DNA of 6,609 nt, taken from NCBI GenBank assembly GCA_963578625.1, contig CAUZEO010000297.1, forward strand, positions 1-6,609. Direction: 5' to 3'. The position numbers were made by a program, and so were the translations under genes. The notes below the pieces were generated by a model. The model was not told the DNA's origin. It made no database searches and saw only the letters and a program-made list of their open reading frames with translations. This DNA comes from CAUZEO01 sp963578625. GTDB taxonomy: Bacteria > Verrucomicrobiota > Kiritimatiellia > SLOV01. Below are positions 5,565-6,609 of this stretch, one piece after another. Position 1 is the stretch's first letter. Each line of letters begins with the position of its first letter.

Positions 5565-6353
5565 TTAACGATGATGACTAGGCTCATTGCTATCATGTTT
5601 ATGGTGGGTATCATCATCTAATTTATCCTCTACCTGAGAATTAATTAGATGTTTATCATGTGTGGTTTCTGGTTTAATATCATCAGTAAAATATCCATTT
5701 AATTGGTAGATTAATAATAATGCTCCCATCACAATTAACATCCAATTTGTTAATTTAGATATATTTATGAACTGTTTTTTTAGAAGCATTAATAGAGGGA
5801 AGGTAATACTGAGTGCAATAATCTGCCCAATTTCTACCCCGCCATTAAATGATAAAATTTTATAAATCAAGAGATGATGCCCCAAATCGATTTGTTGCAA
5901 TCGAGTGGAAAGACCAAATCCATGAATTAATCCAAAAATTAAAACCATTAGTATTTTATTAGGTGCATTTATTGAGAACCATTTATTAAATCCATCAAGG
6001 TTTTCAAAACCCTTATATATAACACTAAATGCAATGACGGCATCAATAAGATAATAATTAATACTTATCTCATAGAATGTTGCAAAAACAAGGGTAAGGC
6101 TATGTCCAATTGTAAATGCAGTTACAAACTTTGCAATATCAGTAAATCGAGTTAGAAAAAATATTACACCAATTAGGAATAAAATATGGTCATAGCCTGT
6201 AACCATATGTTTTGCACCAAGATAGAAGAAGTCTGCAAGCGTCCCTTGAAGCATTTCAGACTTATCAGACTCAGATACTCCATGAGCAAAAGCGATACTG
6301 GGGACAAATAGTATTGAGAGTTTTACAAATAGAATTTTCATTGCATTTTTCAT
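5565..6353 (-). CDS. HupE/UreJ-2 family nickel/cobalt permease, on an AT-rich island
   Basis: This 262-residue membrane protein matches the HupE/UreJ_2 family (Pfam PF13795). A signal peptide ends at about AFA-H24 (residues 1-23). The metal-binding signature H-x5-D-H is present as HMVTGYDH (49-56), followed by TIGHSLTL (81-88), GLIHGFGL (141-148) and NGGVEIGQ (170-177). About six further membrane segments can be seen near residues 51-69, 73-93, 101-115, 132-150, 168-190 and 200-218. The C-terminal tail after 222 is soluble and His/Asp-rich (HHKHDSNE, SHHR), a plausible metal buffer. Family members import nickel or cobalt, often for hydrogenase or urease; no such enzyme is in the window. Codon use is strongly A/T-biased, unlike the neighbours, which suggests horizontal transfer (Bacteroidota-like in style) or a mis-assembly. 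ATG at 6351-6353 is chosen; an alternative ATG at 6339-6341 would shorten the signal peptide. No Shine-Dalgarno is seen, as is common in Bacteroidota. Confidence 0.92.
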   Translation of the reverse strand: MKNAMKILFVKLSILFVPSIAFAHGVSESDKSEMLQGTLADFFYLGAKHMVTGYDHILFLIGVIFFLTRFTDIAKFVTAFTIGHSLTLVFATFYEISINYYLIDAVIAFSVIYKGFENLDGFNKWFSINAPNKILMVLIFGLIHGFGLSTRLQQIDLGHHLLIYKILSFNGGVEIGQIIALSITFPLLMLLKKQFINISKLTNWMLIVMGALLLIYQLNGYFTDDIKPETTHDKHLINSQVEDKLDDDTHHKHDSNEPSHHR

Positions 6354-6374
6354 AGTTTTTGGTTTTAGTATTTT

Positions 6375-6403
6375 AATATATGGATAACTCTAATGGAAAG
6401 CAA
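6375..6403 (-). promoter_or_regulatory. Possible sigma70-type promoter of the permease gene
   Basis: On the minus strand TTGCTT (6398-6403) is followed after exactly 17 bases by TATATT (6375-6380), five of six matches to a -10 box but only three of six to a -35 box. Transcription would start near 6368, about 15 bases before the start codon. The surrounding sequence is AT-rich, so a chance match is quite possible, and the Bacteroidota-style TAnnTTTG box was not found. Confidence 0.35.
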
Positions 6404-6412
6404 TTTCATAAT

Positions 6413-6448
6413 CAACAGGAGGAAGATAGTGCTGTTCGCAACCTGTTG
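6413..6448. repeat. Inverted repeat CAACAGG/CCTGTTG at the right edge of the AT-rich island
   Basis: CAACAGG (6413-6419) and CCTGTTG (6442-6448) are perfect inverted copies separated by 22 bases. The pair spans the point where composition changes from AT-rich to GC-rich. It could be the end of a mobile unit or a protein-binding site, but no matching copy was found at the left edge of the island. Confidence 0.35.
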
Positions 6449-6470
6449 TGTGAGCTCAGCGGAGCAAAAT

Positions 6471-6524
6471 TTGGAGTGCGGTGGCAGAGCGGAGCGGCGA
6501 CACCGCTCTGCCGGCGCACTCCAA
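6471..6524. repeat. 54-base palindrome with 10- and 9-pair stems
   Basis: TTGGAGTGCG (6471-6480) pairs perfectly with CGCACTCCAA (6515-6524), and GCAGAGCGG (6484-6492) pairs perfectly with CCGCTCTGC (6503-6511) around a ten-base loop; a 3-by-3 stretch between them pairs only partly. From memory, sequences of this kind (TTTGGAGTGCGGTGGCAGAGCG) are dispersed repeats in Verrucomicrobiota- and Lentisphaerota-like genomes. It could also serve as a bidirectional transcription stop between the permease and the gene entering from the right. No T-run follows. Confidence 0.65.
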
Positions 6525-6531
6525 GACTGAG

Positions 6532-6564
6532 GCGGCGACGGACGCAGAGTGAACTCCGCGCTAC
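6532..6564 (-). repeat. Dispersed hairpin repeat, copy B
   Basis: On the minus strand this reads GTAGCGCGGAGTTCACTC and onward, matching 2013-2045 at 27 of 33 positions with only T/C differences. Its stem (6554-6560 with 6543-6549) has seven pairs including one G-U, capped by TTCA. The G-U lies at a different step than in copy A, so both copies keep the stem in this orientation but would have A-C mismatches in the other. It begins nine bases after the stop of the possible gene end at 6574 and is followed, in the same direction, by the long palindrome. Confidence 0.75.
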
Positions 6565-6573
6565 GCACTCGGA

Positions 6574-6609
6574 TCAGAACCTCCCGTACTTCTTGTACGC
6601 GTCCTGCGG
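6574..6609 (-). CDS. Possible C-terminal end of a gene entering from the right edge
   Basis: The minus strand reads PQDAYKKYGRF and then TGA at 6574-6576. The composition of this short peptide (Tyr/Lys pairs, terminal aromatic) looks like a genuine protein end and its third-position bases are GC-rich, but eleven codons are too few to assign any family. Hairpin repeats begin nine bases after the stop, as expected for a gene boundary. Confidence 0.35.
   Translation of the reverse strand, partial: PQDAYKKYGRF

Noticed and set aside
6365..6568. A 67-codon minus-strand open frame
   Set aside because: It reads through hairpin copy B, the long palindrome and the permease promoter region, and shows no protein-like pattern.

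Overview
The window looks like a fragment of a bacterial genome of moderately high GC, rich in carbohydrate- and small-molecule-degrading genes. The gene families (an IolE-like TIM-barrel protein, a nitrilase-superfamily enzyme with an extra N-terminal beta domain, a PhyH-type dioxygenase, a glycosidase-like tail) and the abundance of small GC-rich palindromes suggest the Planctomycetota / Verrucomicrobiota-Lentisphaerota / Hydrogenedentota range. This placement is inference from style and gene content; there is no marker gene in the window.

Layout. 3-1025 (+) is the C-terminal 340 codons of a beta-rich protein I cannot name. Convergent to it, 1008-1166 (-) holds a short decayed tail of a second, glycosidase-like gene. 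1211-2002 (-) is an intact sugar-phosphate isomerase/epimerase-type TIM barrel. 2003-2995 contains no intact gene: it carries a two-hairpin repeat (2013-2060), a small tandem repeat, a 62-base three-tier palindrome, a frameshifted and internally deleted IS3-family transposase (about 2368-2780, -), and two REP-like hairpins. 2996-5558 (+) is a probable operon: a carbon-nitrogen hydrolase with an N-terminal beta-sandwich, a zinc alcohol dehydrogenase reduced to 121 codons by an in-frame deletion, and a phytanoyl-CoA-dioxygenase-like Fe(II)/2-oxoglutarate enzyme. The gaps between these three are only 38 and 44 bases.

From about 5560 to 6420 base composition drops abruptly (52 G+C in 180 bases counted in three blocks, 29%, against 50-75% in two blocks counted in the operon). 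This AT-rich island holds one complete gene (-), a HupE/UreJ-2 type nickel/cobalt permease with its own plausible promoter, which reads as foreign DNA. To its right composition returns to GC-rich, with a long palindrome (6471-6524), a second copy of the 2013 repeat in opposite orientation (6532-6564), and what may be the last eleven codons of a gene entering from the right (6574-6609, -).

How it works together: the nitrilase-like enzyme, the dioxygenase and (before its decay) the dehydrogenase could form a small catabolic or modification pathway for an organic nitrogen compound, with the TIM-barrel protein acting on sugars or polyols. The substrates cannot be read from sequence. The window also records much gene decay and rearrangement: three gene remnants, one apparent acquisition and several hairpin repeats in 6.6 kb. 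I found no defence, CRISPR, RNA-gene or phage system. The most interesting signal is the shared hairpin repeat, whose two copies differ only by T/C transitions that leave the stem pairable.
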